A DNA stretch of 64,000 bases, taken from the NCBI RefSeq assembly GCF_000365425.1, contig NZ_AQOV01000002.1:868001-932000 (forward strand). Direction: 5' to 3'. The notes beneath the pieces are model-generated. The model was not told the DNA's origin. It worked only from the letters and a program-made list of their open reading frames with translations, and searched no databases. The stretch comes from Methylomonas sp. MK1. GTDB taxonomy: Bacteria; Pseudomonadota; Gammaproteobacteria; Methylococcales; Methylomonadaceae. How positions within the stretch are numbered: the stretch's first letter is position 1; every line of letters begins with the position of its first letter. Both the position numbers and the translations under genes were made by a program. Of the stretch, positions 19,410 to 29,407 are shown in pieces.

Positions 19410-19451
19410 ATTTAATAACAAGGCTCCATGAAAGTCGGTGCGCTGCCGCAC
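19410..19451 (-). promoter_or_regulatory. P4: class II Crp/Fnr-type promoter of DUF2383 gene
   Basis: Read leftward: perfect palindrome GTGCG-GCAG-CGCAC (19451-19438), -35 CCGACT, 17-bp spacer, -10 TTAAAT (19415-19410). The predicted leader to 19339 is about 64 nt. The site lies between the DUF2383 gene and the Crp/Fnr gene that ends at 19479. Confidence 0.78.
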
Positions 19452-19478
19452 AGCGCTAAGCGGAATGCGTGAAAATAT

Positions 19479-20306
19479 CTAGTTAATGGACTTATTCAGA
19501 TTGAGAGTATCCAAAGTACTTTTTGACGATTTGTCCGAAACGCTGGGTACCGATTCGCTAAGATTGTCGGGGGCCTCCGCAGAAATAGGTATCAGCCTGT
19601 CAAATTCGGTTTTGATCACTTGGTAGCATTCGCAAACTTGTGCTTCCAAACCAGCGCGATTCAACACGTTGAGATGGCCTCTGCTGTAACTGATCAGGCC
19701 TTTTTGTTGTAGTTTGCCGGCGGCATCGGTGATGCTTTCCCGGCGCACGCCAAGCATATTGGCGATGTGATCATGGGTTACCAGCATCTCGTTCGAGGAA
19801 TATCGGTCAAGATTCAGAAGCAACCAGCGGCACAGTTGTTGGTAAATGGAATGGTGGCGATTGCAAGCCGCGGTTTGGGCTATTTGAGTCATCAATGCCT
19901 GTATGTAACGCAGCAGCATCTGGAATAACGATCTGTCCGTGCTGCTCCCGTTCCTGGATTCGAATTCTTTTATAAACAATTGTCGCCGCAGCCTATACCC
20001 GTAGCCGGTCCTGCTGACCAAGGCTTGATGCGGCATGGTGCGCCCGCCCGTAAACAGGCCGAGGCCGATAAAGCCTTCGTTGCCGACGATGGCAAGTTCG
20101 CTTGAAGTGCCGTCTTCAACAATGTAAACGTTGGACACCACGCTCGTCGTTGGGAAATAGGCGTAACGCAATTCGCTGCCCGGCTCGTATATGACTTCGC
20201 CGCAAGACATTTGAATAAGTTCCAGATCAGGCAGCAGGCGTTCGTAAGTCTCCGCCGGCAATGCACCCAATAGTAAGTTCTGGCTAGGGCTATTTAGTTT
20301 GGTCAT
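19479..20306 (-). CDS. Crp/Fnr-family transcriptional regulator (paralogue A)
   Basis: The protein has 275 residues: an N-terminal cyclic-nucleotide-binding-type beta-roll (about 15-135; ELAIVGNEGFIGLGLF), a dimerisation helix (about 140-165) and a C-terminal winged helix (about 175-235). The recognition helix is LGVRRESITDAAGKLQ. The arginine of the phosphate-binding cassette seen in CRP and the Fe-S cysteines of FNR are absent, so the ligand is unknown. A CECY motif near residue 240 is shared with the other two Crp/Fnr genes here. It sits directly upstream of P4 and is the best local candidate activator for the P-type promoters. Its own upstream region lacks such a site. Confidence 0.92.
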   Translation of the reverse strand: MTKLNSPSQNLLLGALPAETYERLLPDLELIQMSCGEVIYEPGSELRYAYFPTTSVVSNVYIVEDGTSSELAIVGNEGFIGLGLFTGGRTMPHQALVSRTGYGYRLRRQLFIKEFESRNGSSTDRSLFQMLLRYIQALMTQIAQTAACNRHHSIYQQLCRWLLLNLDRYSSNEMLVTHDHIANMLGVRRESITDAAGKLQQKGLISYSRGHLNVLNRAGLEAQVCECYQVIKTEFDRLIPISAEAPDNLSESVPSVSDKSSKSTLDTLNLNKSIN

Positions 20307-20388
20307 AAGCAGTCTCCATCTGTGTTGTTGACTTAATGGCCTTGATCTTCGAGGTCAAAATCCTACTGTTAAAGATTTTCTAATTTTT

Positions 20389-20407
20389 CCTGAGACGGTA
20401 TCTCAGG
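20389..20407. promoter_or_regulatory. Perfect inverted repeat upstream of Crp/Fnr paralogue A
   Basis: CCTGAGA-CGGTA-TCTCAGG is a perfect 7-bp inverted repeat about 80 bp before the regulator gene start at 20306. It could be an operator or a short hairpin. Confidence 0.4.
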
Positions 20408-20632
20408 TTTAATAGATCAGAAAACGGGTAACACTGGCCGAGTGGGCGAGCTTACCCAGTTTGTCTAAATCCATTAAAAGTATTGCGGCTTGTGGCCTTT
20501 TTTAATTTTTTCTCGGAAATTACCGAGTTTGCTTTCCAGTTTGCCCGGCCTCTTGCGTGAGCATCTTTCCAGTTCCATATCACCCAACCCCACCACATTG
20601 TAGTGGTCTAATAAAAACGGACACCCGAATAG

Positions 20633-21849
<1,217 letters not shown>

Positions 21850-22143
21850 CCACTACACATAGTCGGTGGCATTGATGTCAGATCCAGCTGTTTGAGTTAG
21901 GTATTCCTGATGTTCTTTATTCATAACGGCTCCCTGATAATTTGTAATAGTCATCAAAGCTCAGAGCGGCCAATATCGGCGCTCGATAAAACTTTATAAA
22001 TAAAATAGAAATTGTTCTGTTCGTTAGCACACACAGCGCTAACACTAGTCGCTGTGAGGATTTATTGCGTTTTAGCGGTGTTAACGGGATAGCCGGGTTT
22101 CTCAGAGGCCTATTGCTATCGCAAAAAACCGCAGCATGAGTAT

Positions 22144-22186
22144 GTGTGCCAGCGAACCGACTTAGTCACTGTGTAGAGCGTAGACT
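22144..22186 (+). promoter_or_regulatory. P5: weaker class II Crp/Fnr-type promoter
   Basis: Palindrome GTGTG-CCAG-CGAAC (22144-22157) and -35 CCGACT; the best -10 is TAGACT at 18 bp instead of 17. It points at the EF-hand gene 22422, with an inverted-repeat element (22326-22389) sitting in the leader. Confidence 0.55.
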
Positions 22187-22325
22187 CAAGCTGTATCGAA
22201 GAATAAATTACCTAGGTCGGCAAGCCGGCGCTGTGCTTTGCGCAGCCTAATTTGTATTCCGAAACAATTCTATCCATGAATCAAATGGAATCGTAATTAT
22301 TCAGTCAAAACAGCCTAAATCAATC

Positions 22326-22389
22326 GTAGGCTGGATAAGCGAAGCGCATCCGGCAATCTTGGTGGATGCGCACGGCTTATCCACCCTAC
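22326..22389. repeat. REP/MITE-like inverted repeat
   Basis: GTAGGCTGGATAAGC and GAAGCGCATCC at the left pair with GGATGCGCACGGCTTATCC and CCTAC at the right. This is a common extragenic palindrome type in gammaproteobacteria. It lies between P5 and the EF-hand gene, so the transcript leader should fold strongly here. Confidence 0.75.
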
Positions 22390-22421
22390 AGATCACTATC
22401 CATTAACCAGAGTGAATCATC

Positions 22422-22775
22422 ATGAAAACCAATAAAACGACAAGCAATACGTCTGACAATATCAGTCAATTTTCTAAAGTTATCCGGATAGCCGGCGTGC
22501 TGGCTATCGGCCTGGGCGCGATCATGCAGCCGGCGAACGCGGAAAATTCACAAGTCAATCCGGCTAAAAAATCGCCGGACGGGAAGGGTAATATGCCCAC
22601 GTTTGCCCAAGCCGATGTGAATGGCGATCACGTCGTCACAAAAAGCGAATTACTGAATTTTCCTTACTTATTGCAAACCTTCGACAAAGTGGATGCCGGT
22701 AATGACGGCCAGTTGGAACAGCATGAGTTCCAGAACTTGAAAATGGAAACTAAACGGGAAGGCGAGGTTAAATAA
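22422..22775 (+). CDS. Exported EF-hand-like protein
   Basis: The protein has 117 residues. A long N-region precedes a hydrophobic signal segment (IAGVLAIGLGAIMQPANA, cleavage after about residue 40), so it is probably periplasmic. Two calcium-loop-like motifs follow: DVNGDHVVTKSE (about 65-76) and DAGNDGQLEQHE. Calcium binding is inferred from the loops, the second of which is less canonical. The promoter is P5. Confidence 0.78.
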   Translation: MKTNKTTSNTSDNISQFSKVIRIAGVLAIGLGAIMQPANAENSQVNPAKKSPDGKGNMPTFAQADVNGDHVVTKSELLNFPYLLQTFDKVDAGNDGQLEQHEFQNLKMETKREGEVK

Positions 22776-23003
22776 GTCGATAGACCACGGGTTACGCACA
22801 CATTAGTGTCTCTGTGGTTCGGCTAGCGGCAGATAAGTTCCCGGCGTTCCTTCAAAAAACCCGCATACTGGCGGGTGAGGGTCCATGATTTTGATTGTTG
22901 TCCTGGGTTCCCGCATTCGCGGGAGCGACGAGCTAAGATTTTTCGACCCCTACCAGGTAAAGAGCTGTTTTAAACTCGCGTACTGCCTGCTTTCAAAACC
23001 CGC

Positions 23004-24086
23004 TTAGGTAAGTTGAGTGCCTTCTGCGGCTTTGAATTTTTTCTTGGCTTCGTACATTCTAGAATCAGCCTGATTAACCAATAAATTGGGTTCCGCAAAC
23101 TCGTGCGGACCGGTCTGAACAATACCCACACTCAAACTCACATCCTCCAACTCTTGTTTAATAACGGTGTTGAGTCGCGTGATATAAATGTCTTGGGCAT
23201 GGGTTTCTTGGCAGTTTGGCAGAATCAAACAAAACTCATCTCCCCCGTAACGAAAGCAGCGATCTTCCATCCGCGATACTTTTTTTATAGCCGCGGCAAC
23301 GATACGCAGGATTTCATCGCCGCGGCCGTGACCTAGAGTGTCGTTAATCGCTTTGAAGTCGTTAATGTCTATGTAGGCAATCGATACTGGTTCGGAACGA
23401 CGCTGAGCCGCACGCAGCGTTTGCGTCAGCGTCTCCGTTAAGTAGCGCACACTCAGCAAGCCCGTCAGCGAATCGATGCGCGTCATCTGCTCTAGTTGTT
23501 GCGTACGCTCCCGAACTTTCTCCTCCAGCGCGCAGGCGTAACGTTCGGATTTTTGCTTAGAAATTTCGATTTCGGAAACCAGGCTGCGGATATACGTTTC
23601 AAACACCAGCGTGATGTCAAACAAAAACAATTTATCCAGGGCCGCCGCCATATTCTGGCGCTCAGTGTCGTCGGTTAATGCCTCAAAAATTATTTCGATT
23701 AATAAGCTTTTTAGTGTGTTGATTGCCGAAAGATACAGCTTAGGTTCTACTCCGATCCGCTTATGCACTAAACCGATGCGCAGGCGATTATTGACATAGT
23801 CGAGATCGTAAACGCCGCTGAATAGATCGAGCACATAGCGACGTTGGGCATTTTCCAGACGGTGCAGGGTGTCGGCATCGCCGATCAACAGCGCGATTTC
23901 CGGAACGCTGGTTTGCATTTCGTAGAAGCGGGCAACCAGAGAATCGATGCGCGGTGTAATGACATCACTAAAGCTGCTTAAAAGTTTAAAGTCTGCATCG
24001 GTCAGAGACAGCAAGGTTTTGCGATTGGCAATATCAAATTCGGTAATTTGTAATTGTTCCAGTAGGGTCTGTTCTGTTTGCTTCAC
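23004..24086 (-). CDS. Globin-coupled diguanylate cyclase
   Basis: The 360-residue protein has an N-terminal protoglobin-type sensor (about 15-170) with the likely proximal heme histidine in GLVHKRIGV (about residue 110), a coiled linker (about 175-205) and a GGDEF cyclase (about 205-350). The active site YGGDEFCL is intact and an I-site RMED lies five residues before it. It should make c-di-GMP under control of a heme-bound gas, as in DosC-like globin-coupled sensors. The start is GTG at 24086 with an excellent ribosome binding site (GGAGGGTAA). It stands as a single gene. Confidence 0.88.
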   Translation of the reverse strand: MKQTEQTLLEQLQITEFDIANRKTLLSLTDADFKLLSSFSDVITPRIDSLVARFYEMQTSVPEIALLIGDADTLHRLENAQRRYVLDLFSGVYDLDYVNNRLRIGLVHKRIGVEPKLYLSAINTLKSLLIEIIFEALTDDTERQNMAAALDKLFLFDITLVFETYIRSLVSEIEISKQKSERYACALEEKVRERTQQLEQMTRIDSLTGLLSVRYLTETLTQTLRAAQRRSEPVSIAYIDINDFKAINDTLGHGRGDEILRIVAAAIKKVSRMEDRCFRYGGDEFCLILPNCQETHAQDIYITRLNTVIKQELEDVSLSVGIVQTGPHEFAEPNLLVNQADSRMYEAKKKFKAAEGTQLT

Positions 24087-24190
24087 TTACCCTCCAGTTC
24101 ATTCAGTTAGTTAATCTAAAGGCTTTACATTATAGCCTGTCGAATAACGGACCGCGCTGTATCGCATCTGGTCTTCACTAACTGTATTAC

Positions 24191-25543
24191 TTAGGGGGCT
24201 TTGTGAGTCATGGTAACAAACTCTTCGGCAGCAGTAGGGTGGATGCCGAGAGTCGAATCAAAGATGGCTTTGGTCGCTCCGGCACGCATCGCCACAGCCA
24301 TGCCCTGAATAATTTCCGGCGCATCGGCGCCTATCATATGCAGGCCGATCACTCGGTCCGTTTCGCGCTCCACGATCATTTTCATCAAGGTGTTTTCATC
24401 CTTTCCCGACAGCGTGTTTTTGATGGGTTTGAATTCGGTTTTATAAATATCGATATCCGGAAATTTTTGCCGCGCCTGCGCTTCGGTTAAACCGACGCTG
24501 GCGATATTGGGCTGGCAAAATACGGCGGTGGGGATGTTGTCGTAATTTACCGGTCGCGGCTGCTTGGTAAATAAATTACTCACCAGTGCTTCGCCTTCGG
24601 CAATTGCTACCGGCGTCAAATTGATCCGGTCGGTGACATCGCCTAGCGCATAGATGGACGGCAGATTGGTTTGATAGTGGCTATCGACAATGATCGCGCC
24701 TTTGTCGTCCAGGGCCACGCCAAGCTGCTCTAGTCCAAAACCTTGCGAGTTGGGCGTTCTGCCGGTGGCGTACATCACCAAGTCGGTCGTCATCGTATTG
24801 CCGTCCAGCAAGCTGACGCTAAAGGCATTACCTTCCGGCGCAATGGCTTGGACATCGCAATTAAATAGAATCTTAATGCCTTGCTTGCGCATCGCGACGG
24901 CCAGAAAGTCGCGAATATCCTCGTCAAAGCCTTCCAGCAGTTTTTCGCCGCGTTGACAAATAGTCGTATCGACACCCAGGCCGTTAAGAATGCTGGCAAA
25001 TTCCACCGCGATGTAGCCGCCACCAACAATCACGATGCGCTCCGGTAATTTATCTAGGGAGAATAGTTCGTTGGAAGTAACAATGAACTGCTTACCGGCT
25101 ATATCAGGCACAAACGGCCAGCCGCCGGTAGCCAGCAGAATGCGTTTTGCCGTGCATTGGCTGCCGGCGACCGCGACCGTGTGGGCATCGAGCAATTGTG
25201 CTTTGCCGGTAAAGATAGTCACTCGGTTTTGTTGCAAGTGCTGTTGGTAGACCGCCTGCAGGCGTTCGATTTCCCGGTTTTTGTTGGCGATTAGGCTGGG
25301 CCAATCGAAGGACGCGTTGTCCAGCGTCCAACCGAACCCGACCGCAGCGGCAAAGTCGTCTTTAAATTGCGCGGCGTAGACCAACAGTTTTTTCGGTACG
25401 CAGCCTAAGTTGACGCAGGTGCCGCCAAAATGGCGAACTTCCGCTATTGCAACCCGCGCGCCCTGATTGGCTGCGGCATTGGCGGCGCGCACGCCGCCGG
25501 AGCCGGCACCTACCACGAATAGATCATAGTCATACGCAGTCAT
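24191..25543 (-). CDS. gor: Glutathione-disulfide reductase
   Basis: This 450-residue FAD/NADPH disulfide reductase shows the FAD site VVGAGSGGVRAA, the redox pair GGTCVNLGCVPKKL (about residues 40-53), the NADPH site IVIVGGGYIAVEFA and the dimer-interface motif GIHPTAAEEFVTMT. I start at the ATG at 25543 rather than the longer frame at 25594, because the family begins close to the FAD motif and the longer start would overlap the upstream peroxiredoxin by about 40 bp. It is co-directional with that gene 10 bp upstream, forming a peroxide-defence operon. Confidence 0.93.
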   Translation of the reverse strand: MTAYDYDLFVVGAGSGGVRAANAAANQGARVAIAEVRHFGGTCVNLGCVPKKLLVYAAQFKDDFAAAVGFGWTLDNASFDWPSLIANKNREIERLQAVYQQHLQQNRVTIFTGKAQLLDAHTVAVAGSQCTAKRILLATGGWPFVPDIAGKQFIVTSNELFSLDKLPERIVIVGGGYIAVEFASILNGLGVDTTICQRGEKLLEGFDEDIRDFLAVAMRKQGIKILFNCDVQAIAPEGNAFSVSLLDGNTMTTDLVMYATGRTPNSQGFGLEQLGVALDDKGAIIVDSHYQTNLPSIYALGDVTDRINLTPVAIAEGEALVSNLFTKQPRPVNYDNIPTAVFCQPNIASVGLTEAQARQKFPDIDIYKTEFKPIKNTLSGKDENTLMKMIVERETDRVIGLHMIGADAPEIIQGMAVAMRAGATKAIFDSTLGIHPTAAEEFVTMTHKAP

Positions 25544-25553
25544 AGGAATAGGC

Positions 25554-26081
25554 TCATTTTTGTTTCTGCAGATAAGCCAACATGGTATCCACATCGCTGA
25601 GGGTAAACGGATCGTCCGGGCAGTTATCGATTTGGCCGGGTTCGCTAAACAGTTGCAGAATTTTTTTGTCTTCGACTAACATCGAATAGCGCCAAGACCG
25701 GCTGCCGAACCCCACATTGTGCTTTTTCACCAGCATGCCCATGGCTTCGGTGAATTCGCCATTACCGTCAGGCAGCATTTTGACGTCGGCTATTTTGAGA
25801 TGCTGACTCCATTGATACATCACAAAGGCATCGTTGACACTCAGGCAATAGACCTCATCGATGCCATGAGCCTTAAGTTCTTGGTATTTGGCATCATAGC
25901 CCGGTAGATGCTTGTTCGAACAAGTCGGCGTGTAGGCGCCGGGTAAGGCAAAAATCACGATGGATTTACCTTTGAAAATCTCGTCGCTGCTGACATCCTG
26001 CCAACGAAATGGATTTTCGCCGGGGATACTTTCATCGCGAACCCGGGTTTTAAAGATTACGTCGGGAATAGTGGTAAGCAT
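25554..26081 (-). CDS. Prx5-type peroxiredoxin
   Basis: This 175-residue thiol peroxidase has the peroxidatic cysteine in PGAYTPTCSNKHLPGY (about residue 54). The family reduces H2O2 and organic peroxides, using glutathione/glutaredoxin in many relatives. Pairing with gor immediately downstream fits a GSH-dependent cycle. No glutaredoxin domain is fused. The ribosome binding site AAGGAG precedes 26081. Confidence 0.92.
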   Translation of the reverse strand: MLTTIPDVIFKTRVRDESIPGENPFRWQDVSSDEIFKGKSIVIFALPGAYTPTCSNKHLPGYDAKYQELKAHGIDEVYCLSVNDAFVMYQWSQHLKIADVKMLPDGNGEFTEAMGMLVKKHNVGFGSRSWRYSMLVEDKKILQLFSEPGQIDNCPDDPFTLSDVDTMLAYLQKQK

Positions 26082-26105
26082 GGTGTGGAACTCCTTGAAA
26101 CTATG

Positions 26106-26136
26106 ACAAGGGCAGCGAGATAAACGCTGTCCTTGT
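26106..26136 (-). terminator. Hairpin between DUF2383 gene and peroxiredoxin operon
   Basis: A 12-bp imperfect stem (ACAAGGACAGCG and its complement, 7-nt loop) lies between the end of the DUF2383 gene at 26174 and the peroxiredoxin start at 26081. There is little T tract, so termination is likely rather than certain. Confidence 0.55.
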
Positions 26137-26173
26137 TTGCTGAATTAAGCGTAATGGAAAGCTAAAGATGTCG

Positions 26174-26617
26174 CTAAGCGGCCAACGAACTCATCATTTG
26201 ATCTAAGGTATCGATGTGGGCGTGTTGCGCGGGGAGCAGTTTGAGTAGGATTAAGCTACGGATATTGGAACCGAGTTTCTGGTCCAACAGCGCTTTTTCA
26301 TAGTCGCCCAGACCGCTCTTTTCGCCTTCCTGCAATACTTTTAGCGCGGCCTGCTTGCCGAAGGCATTGGCGCCGCCTTGAATCAAGCTGGCCCAAGAAC
26401 CCCATACCCCGGAATCCTTGGCCGGCGTACCGCCCAGCTCGCGAATTTGAGTTTGCAAACTGGAAACGGCTGCTTTATGCGCCTCGTAAATCGGCAGCAG
26501 TAGTTCTGATTCGCCGAGTGAAACCTCTTCTTTAAGTTTTTTTAGTACCTGACTGTAGGTCTCAGTGGCGGCAAGTTCGTCAATCAGTAAACTGTCTATC
26601 ATTTCAATGCTGTGCAT
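26174..26617 (-). CDS. DUF2383-type four-helix-bundle protein (paralogue 2)
   Basis: This 147-residue protein is a full-length paralogue of 18896-19339 (shared LATETYSQVLKKL, YEAHKAAVSSLQ, SGVWGSWASLI, KLLPAQHAHIDTLDQ). It follows the 17M-like stress gene by 45 bp and is probably co-transcribed from P6. Function is unknown; a ferritin-like bundle induced under stress is inferred. Confidence 0.8.
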   Translation of the reverse strand: MHSIEMIDSLLIDELAATETYSQVLKKLKEEVSLGESELLLPIYEAHKAAVSSLQTQIRELGGTPAKDSGVWGSWASLIQGGANAFGKQAALKVLQEGEKSGLGDYEKALLDQKLGSNIRSLILLKLLPAQHAHIDTLDQMMSSLAA

Positions 26618-26662
26618 AGTAAAAGTCCTGTGTGGTGGTTTTTGTAGTGTGGCAAAGGCGCA

Positions 26663-27160
26663 TCAAACGGTGAGCGTTACTTCTTCCGATGAGGAAATAT
26701 CTTCGGCTTCAGCCTGCTGGAAAATCGTGTTTGCGGTATCCCGGGTCTCAGCCGTTGCCGTATTAACAGCAATCAGCGTACGTCCGGCTTTGATTTTTTC
26801 TTGGTAGTGCTTGGCTTCATGCGCCGGAATGCCGACGCCAATTAAGGCGGCAATTAAATCGGCAACCTGGTCTTTTTCAGGTGTGCGACATAATTCAACC
26901 ATAATCGGCCCGGCGGCAATGAAGCGGCCGACGCCCGGAATATCCAGGCTATCGATTTTGCTGGTCCATTCCAGGCCGTAGCTGTCGTTTTCGGCAGCAT
27001 CCACTTTTTCGTCGGCGTTTTGTTGGCGGGAGGGGAGGGTGGCGTTATCCGGAAATAACAGGGATATTTCAGTGTTAGAAAACCCCGCCATTTTAAGATT
27101 ATTAACAATAGCGGCTGTCTGACCGATGTCTTGGCAGATGCAAAAAACAGGTTTATACAT
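26663..27160 (-). CDS. General stress protein 17M/YflT-like protein
   Basis: The 165 residues form an alternating alpha/beta N-terminal domain (PVFCICQDIGQTAAIVNNLK, MAGFSNTEISLLFPD) like the general-stress-17M/YflT domain. A Gly-rich central segment (IPGVGRFIAAGPI) and a second alpha/beta half with LIAVNTATAETRDTANTIF follow. The acidic tail AEAEDISSSEE recurs in a gene fragment at 31253-31334. It is first in a two-gene unit with DUF2383 under P6. The biochemical role is unknown. Confidence 0.72.
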   Translation of the reverse strand: MYKPVFCICQDIGQTAAIVNNLKMAGFSNTEISLLFPDNATLPSRQQNADEKVDAAENDSYGLEWTSKIDSLDIPGVGRFIAAGPIMVELCRTPEKDQVADLIAALIGVGIPAHEAKHYQEKIKAGRTLIAVNTATAETRDTANTIFQQAEAEDISSSEEVTLTV

Positions 27161-27336
27161 AATAGTCTCTTCGATCTGAATAACAGCTAATTTTTAGCGG
27201 CTATCTGGATGAATATTTACGGCGATTTCATTAATAACGACGGACTTTTCTAAGAAGTCTGATAGCTATTAATGATTTATTTATCGATCACTAAAATATC
27301 GAATATTTACTAGTCAATATTTTGTATTGGAATTTG

Positions 27337-27378
27337 AATATACAGTTAAATCAGGTTTGAGTCGGTACGCTGTCACAC
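27337..27378 (-). promoter_or_regulatory. P6: class II Crp/Fnr-type promoter of stress-17M/DUF2383 unit
   Basis: Read leftward: palindrome GTGTG-ACAG-CGTAC (27378-27365), -35 CCGACT, 17-bp spacer, -10 TATATT (27342-27337). The predicted leader to 27160 is about 170 nt. Confidence 0.8.
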
Positions 27379-27462
27379 ATTCGCGGTAAACAAGCATGGC
27401 GAATTAGTAAAACGCCAAAGCTAATTACTGAGATATTTTTCCCGGCAGCAATTACCGACCGT

Positions 27463-28284
27463 TCAGGTTTTTAAAAACGCAAGCAGGTCGCTATTTAGCT
27501 GGTCTTTATGTGTGTCGGCTAGGCCATGCGGTCCGCCGGGATAGATCTTCAGCGTTGCGTTATTAATGAGTGTAGCCGCAGTAAGGGCGGAGGCGGCAAT
27601 CGGCACAATTTGATCGTCATCGCCGTGGATAATCAGGGTCGGTATCTCAAATTTTTTCAGATCATTGGAAAAGTCGGTTTCTGAAAAGGCCTTGATGCAT
27701 TCGAGCTGGTTTAGTAATCCACCTTGCATACCTTGCCGCCAGAATGCGTCGCGCACGCCTTGGCTGACCGTTGCGTCCGGCCGGTTGGCGCCGTAGAACG
27801 GGGCTGTCAAATTCATGAAAAATTGCGAGCGATCAGCTGCGACGCCGCTGCGAATGTCGTCAAATACCGTAATGGGTAGGCCAATAGGATTATTATCGGT
27901 TTTCAGCATCAACGGTGTTACCGAACCCACTAACACCGCACCTTTGACGCGTTGGCAGCCATGCCGCCCTATGTAACGCGCCACCTCGCCGCCACCGGTC
28001 GAGTGGCCGACTAAGGTTATGCCATTTAGGTCGAGCTTTTCTATGAGTTCCGCTAAGTCGTCGGCATAGGTTTCCATATCATTACCGATCCATGGCTGAT
28101 CGGAACGGCCATGACCGCGTCTATCGTGGGCAATACAGCGATAGCCGTTTGCCGCCAGATAAACCATTTGATTCTCCCAGGCATCGGCGTTTAGCGGCCA
28201 GCCGTGGCAGAACACCACGGCCGGTCCCAATCCCCAGTCTTTGTAGTAAATTTTTGTGCTGTCTTTGGTGATTATCGTGCTCAT
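27463..28284 (-). CDS. Alpha/beta hydrolase, non-heme chloroperoxidase/esterase type
   Basis: This 273-residue cytosolic hydrolase has the nucleophile elbow GHSTGGGE (about residue 98), the oxyanion-region HGW motif [12 protein letters not shown] (about 30), the acid in [11 protein letters not shown] and the His in [10 protein letters not shown]. Family members act as esterases with some perhydrolase (haloperoxidase) activity; the physiological substrate is unknown. I choose the ATG at 28284, preceded by GGAGAACC, over an in-frame upstream start at 28314. Confidence 0.9.
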   Translation of the reverse strand: MSTIITKDSTKIYYKDWGLGPAVVFCHGWPLNADAWENQMVYLAANGYRCIAHDRRGHGRSDQPWIGNDMETYADDLAELIEKLDLNGITLVGHSTGGGEVARYIGRHGCQRVKGAVLVGSVTPLMLKTDNNPIGLPITVFDDIRSGVAADRSQFFMNLTAPFYGANRPDATVSQGVRDAFWRQGMQGGLLNQLECIKAFSETDFSNDLKKFEIPTLIIHGDDDQIVPIAASALTAATLINNATLKIYPGGPHGLADTHKDQLNSDLLAFLKT

Positions 28285-28334
28285 GATAGGTTCTCCTTCG
28301 CTTGCGTGAGTCAAGCTTAAATATTTTTGTTAGC

Positions 28335-28511
28335 TCAGCAGATAACTGGATGCAGGTTGGCGCGGCAATTGATTTTGCCGAGTAAAGATCTGTTGGCGGC
28401 GTGGCTGTCCGGCCAGGCGGCGGGAACTTGCTGGGTGCTCTGCAAAGCGGTCGCACAGGCAGACAAGACCATCGCAGTAATCGCCGCCAATAATAGGGAT
28501 CTAGGACGCAT
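28335..28511 (-). CDS. Small putative lipoprotein
   Basis: This 58-residue protein has a signal peptide and lipobox (MRPRSLLLAAITAMVLSAC). The short mature part carries no known domain. The start at 28511 lies 20 bp after the copper-storage gene end and shares its direction, so the two may form one transcript. The reality of the gene rests on the well-formed lipobox. Confidence 0.55.
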   Translation of the reverse strand: MRPRSLLLAAITAMVLSACATALQSTQQVPAAWPDSHAANRSLLGKINCRANLHPVIC

Positions 28512-28530
28512 GACGCCGGCGGCTCCGTGC

Positions 28531-28881
28531 TTAATGTTGTGTGCTGAGCATTTGCCGGCAACTGTCGGCGCATTGTTGGCAGGCCACAACGCAATCTTTC
28601 ATATCGCCGATCTCATCGCATTCGGCTGCACAGGCTTCGCAAATCTCCGCACAAAGCTCGTGCAGGCTATGCAGAAAATGCGAGCCGGTCAGTTGAAAAT
28701 TGGCCGAAGTCTGGCAGATCTCGGCACAGTTCAACATCAGGCGCAAATGTTTGGCTTTGACGTGCTTGCCGCCGGTTTCCAGGCAATGGTTCATCGCGGT
28801 TTGCAGACAAATCTGGTGGCATAGGCTGCACGCCGCTATGCAAGCTTGCGTGGCATGTTCTGATTGGGATGTTTGATGCAT
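28531..28881 (-). CDS. csp3: Cytosolic copper-storage protein (Csp-type four-helix bundle)
   Basis: The 116-residue four-helix protein is packed with cysteines on helix faces: CIAACSLCHQICLQ, CAEICQTSANF, ELCAEICEACAAEC, CVVACQQCADSC. This matches the DUF326/Csp family that stores many Cu(I) ions in the core of the bundle. It lacks a signal peptide, so it is like Csp3 rather than the exported Csp1. I start at 28881 (MHQTSQ), which has GGAGAATGCC ahead, not at 28893. In methanotrophs such proteins buffer copper, the cofactor of particulate methane monooxygenase; that link is by family knowledge only. Confidence 0.88.
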   Translation of the reverse strand: MHQTSQSEHATQACIAACSLCHQICLQTAMNHCLETGGKHVKAKHLRLMLNCAEICQTSANFQLTGSHFLHSLHELCAEICEACAAECDEIGDMKDCVVACQQCADSCRQMLSTQH

Positions 28882-29085
28882 GGCATTCTCCATAAAGTAG
28901 GGGAGTCAATTCGACCCGAAAGCAAATACCAACGTGGAAACCTCAGCATTTGCTGCTAACAGTCAGACTGATCCGGGGCGGTTGTAGACGCACAGGATAG
29001 GGTTTGGTTAAAAGGTTATTCCGGCAGCTGGTCGGCTAACGTCACGCCAAGGGGGCGGCGATCAGTCCACCGACCGGCCGTTTTC

Positions 29086-29358
29086 TTACTTGCCTTCTTT
29101 AATATCCTGCTTGATATCGCCATAGCCTTTCTGGGCTTTGCCGAGATTTTTTTGGACATTACCTTCTACTTCCATGCCCTTGTCGTCGATGATCTTGCCG
29201 GTCACTTCCTTGACCTTGCCCTTGGTTTCTTCGACCCGGCCTTCTACCTGATCTTTATTCATTGGAGCCTCATGGTCTGCGGCGAACGCGCCCACCGAGC
29301 ATAGAGCGGTGAGTACGCCGGCCGATAAAATATAGCGTTCGGTTTGGGTAAATTTCAT
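29086..29358 (-). CDS. Exported CsbD-like stress protein
   Basis: The protein has 90 residues. A Sec signal peptide (YILSAGVLTALCSVGAFAA) is fused to a CsbD domain (NKDQVEGRVEETKGKVKEV, about 34-88). Most CsbD proteins are cytosolic; the signal sequence here points to the periplasm. It lies 49 bp downstream of the cytosolic CsbD gene and may share P7. Confidence 0.85.
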   Translation of the reverse strand: MKFTQTERYILSAGVLTALCSVGAFAADHEAPMNKDQVEGRVEETKGKVKEVTGKIIDDKGMEVEGNVQKNLGKAQKGYGDIKQDIKEGK

Positions 29359-29407
29359 GATGTTGCCTTTGGGAAGTTAGATGCAGTGGATGGGCTGGCG
29401 ACCGGTG

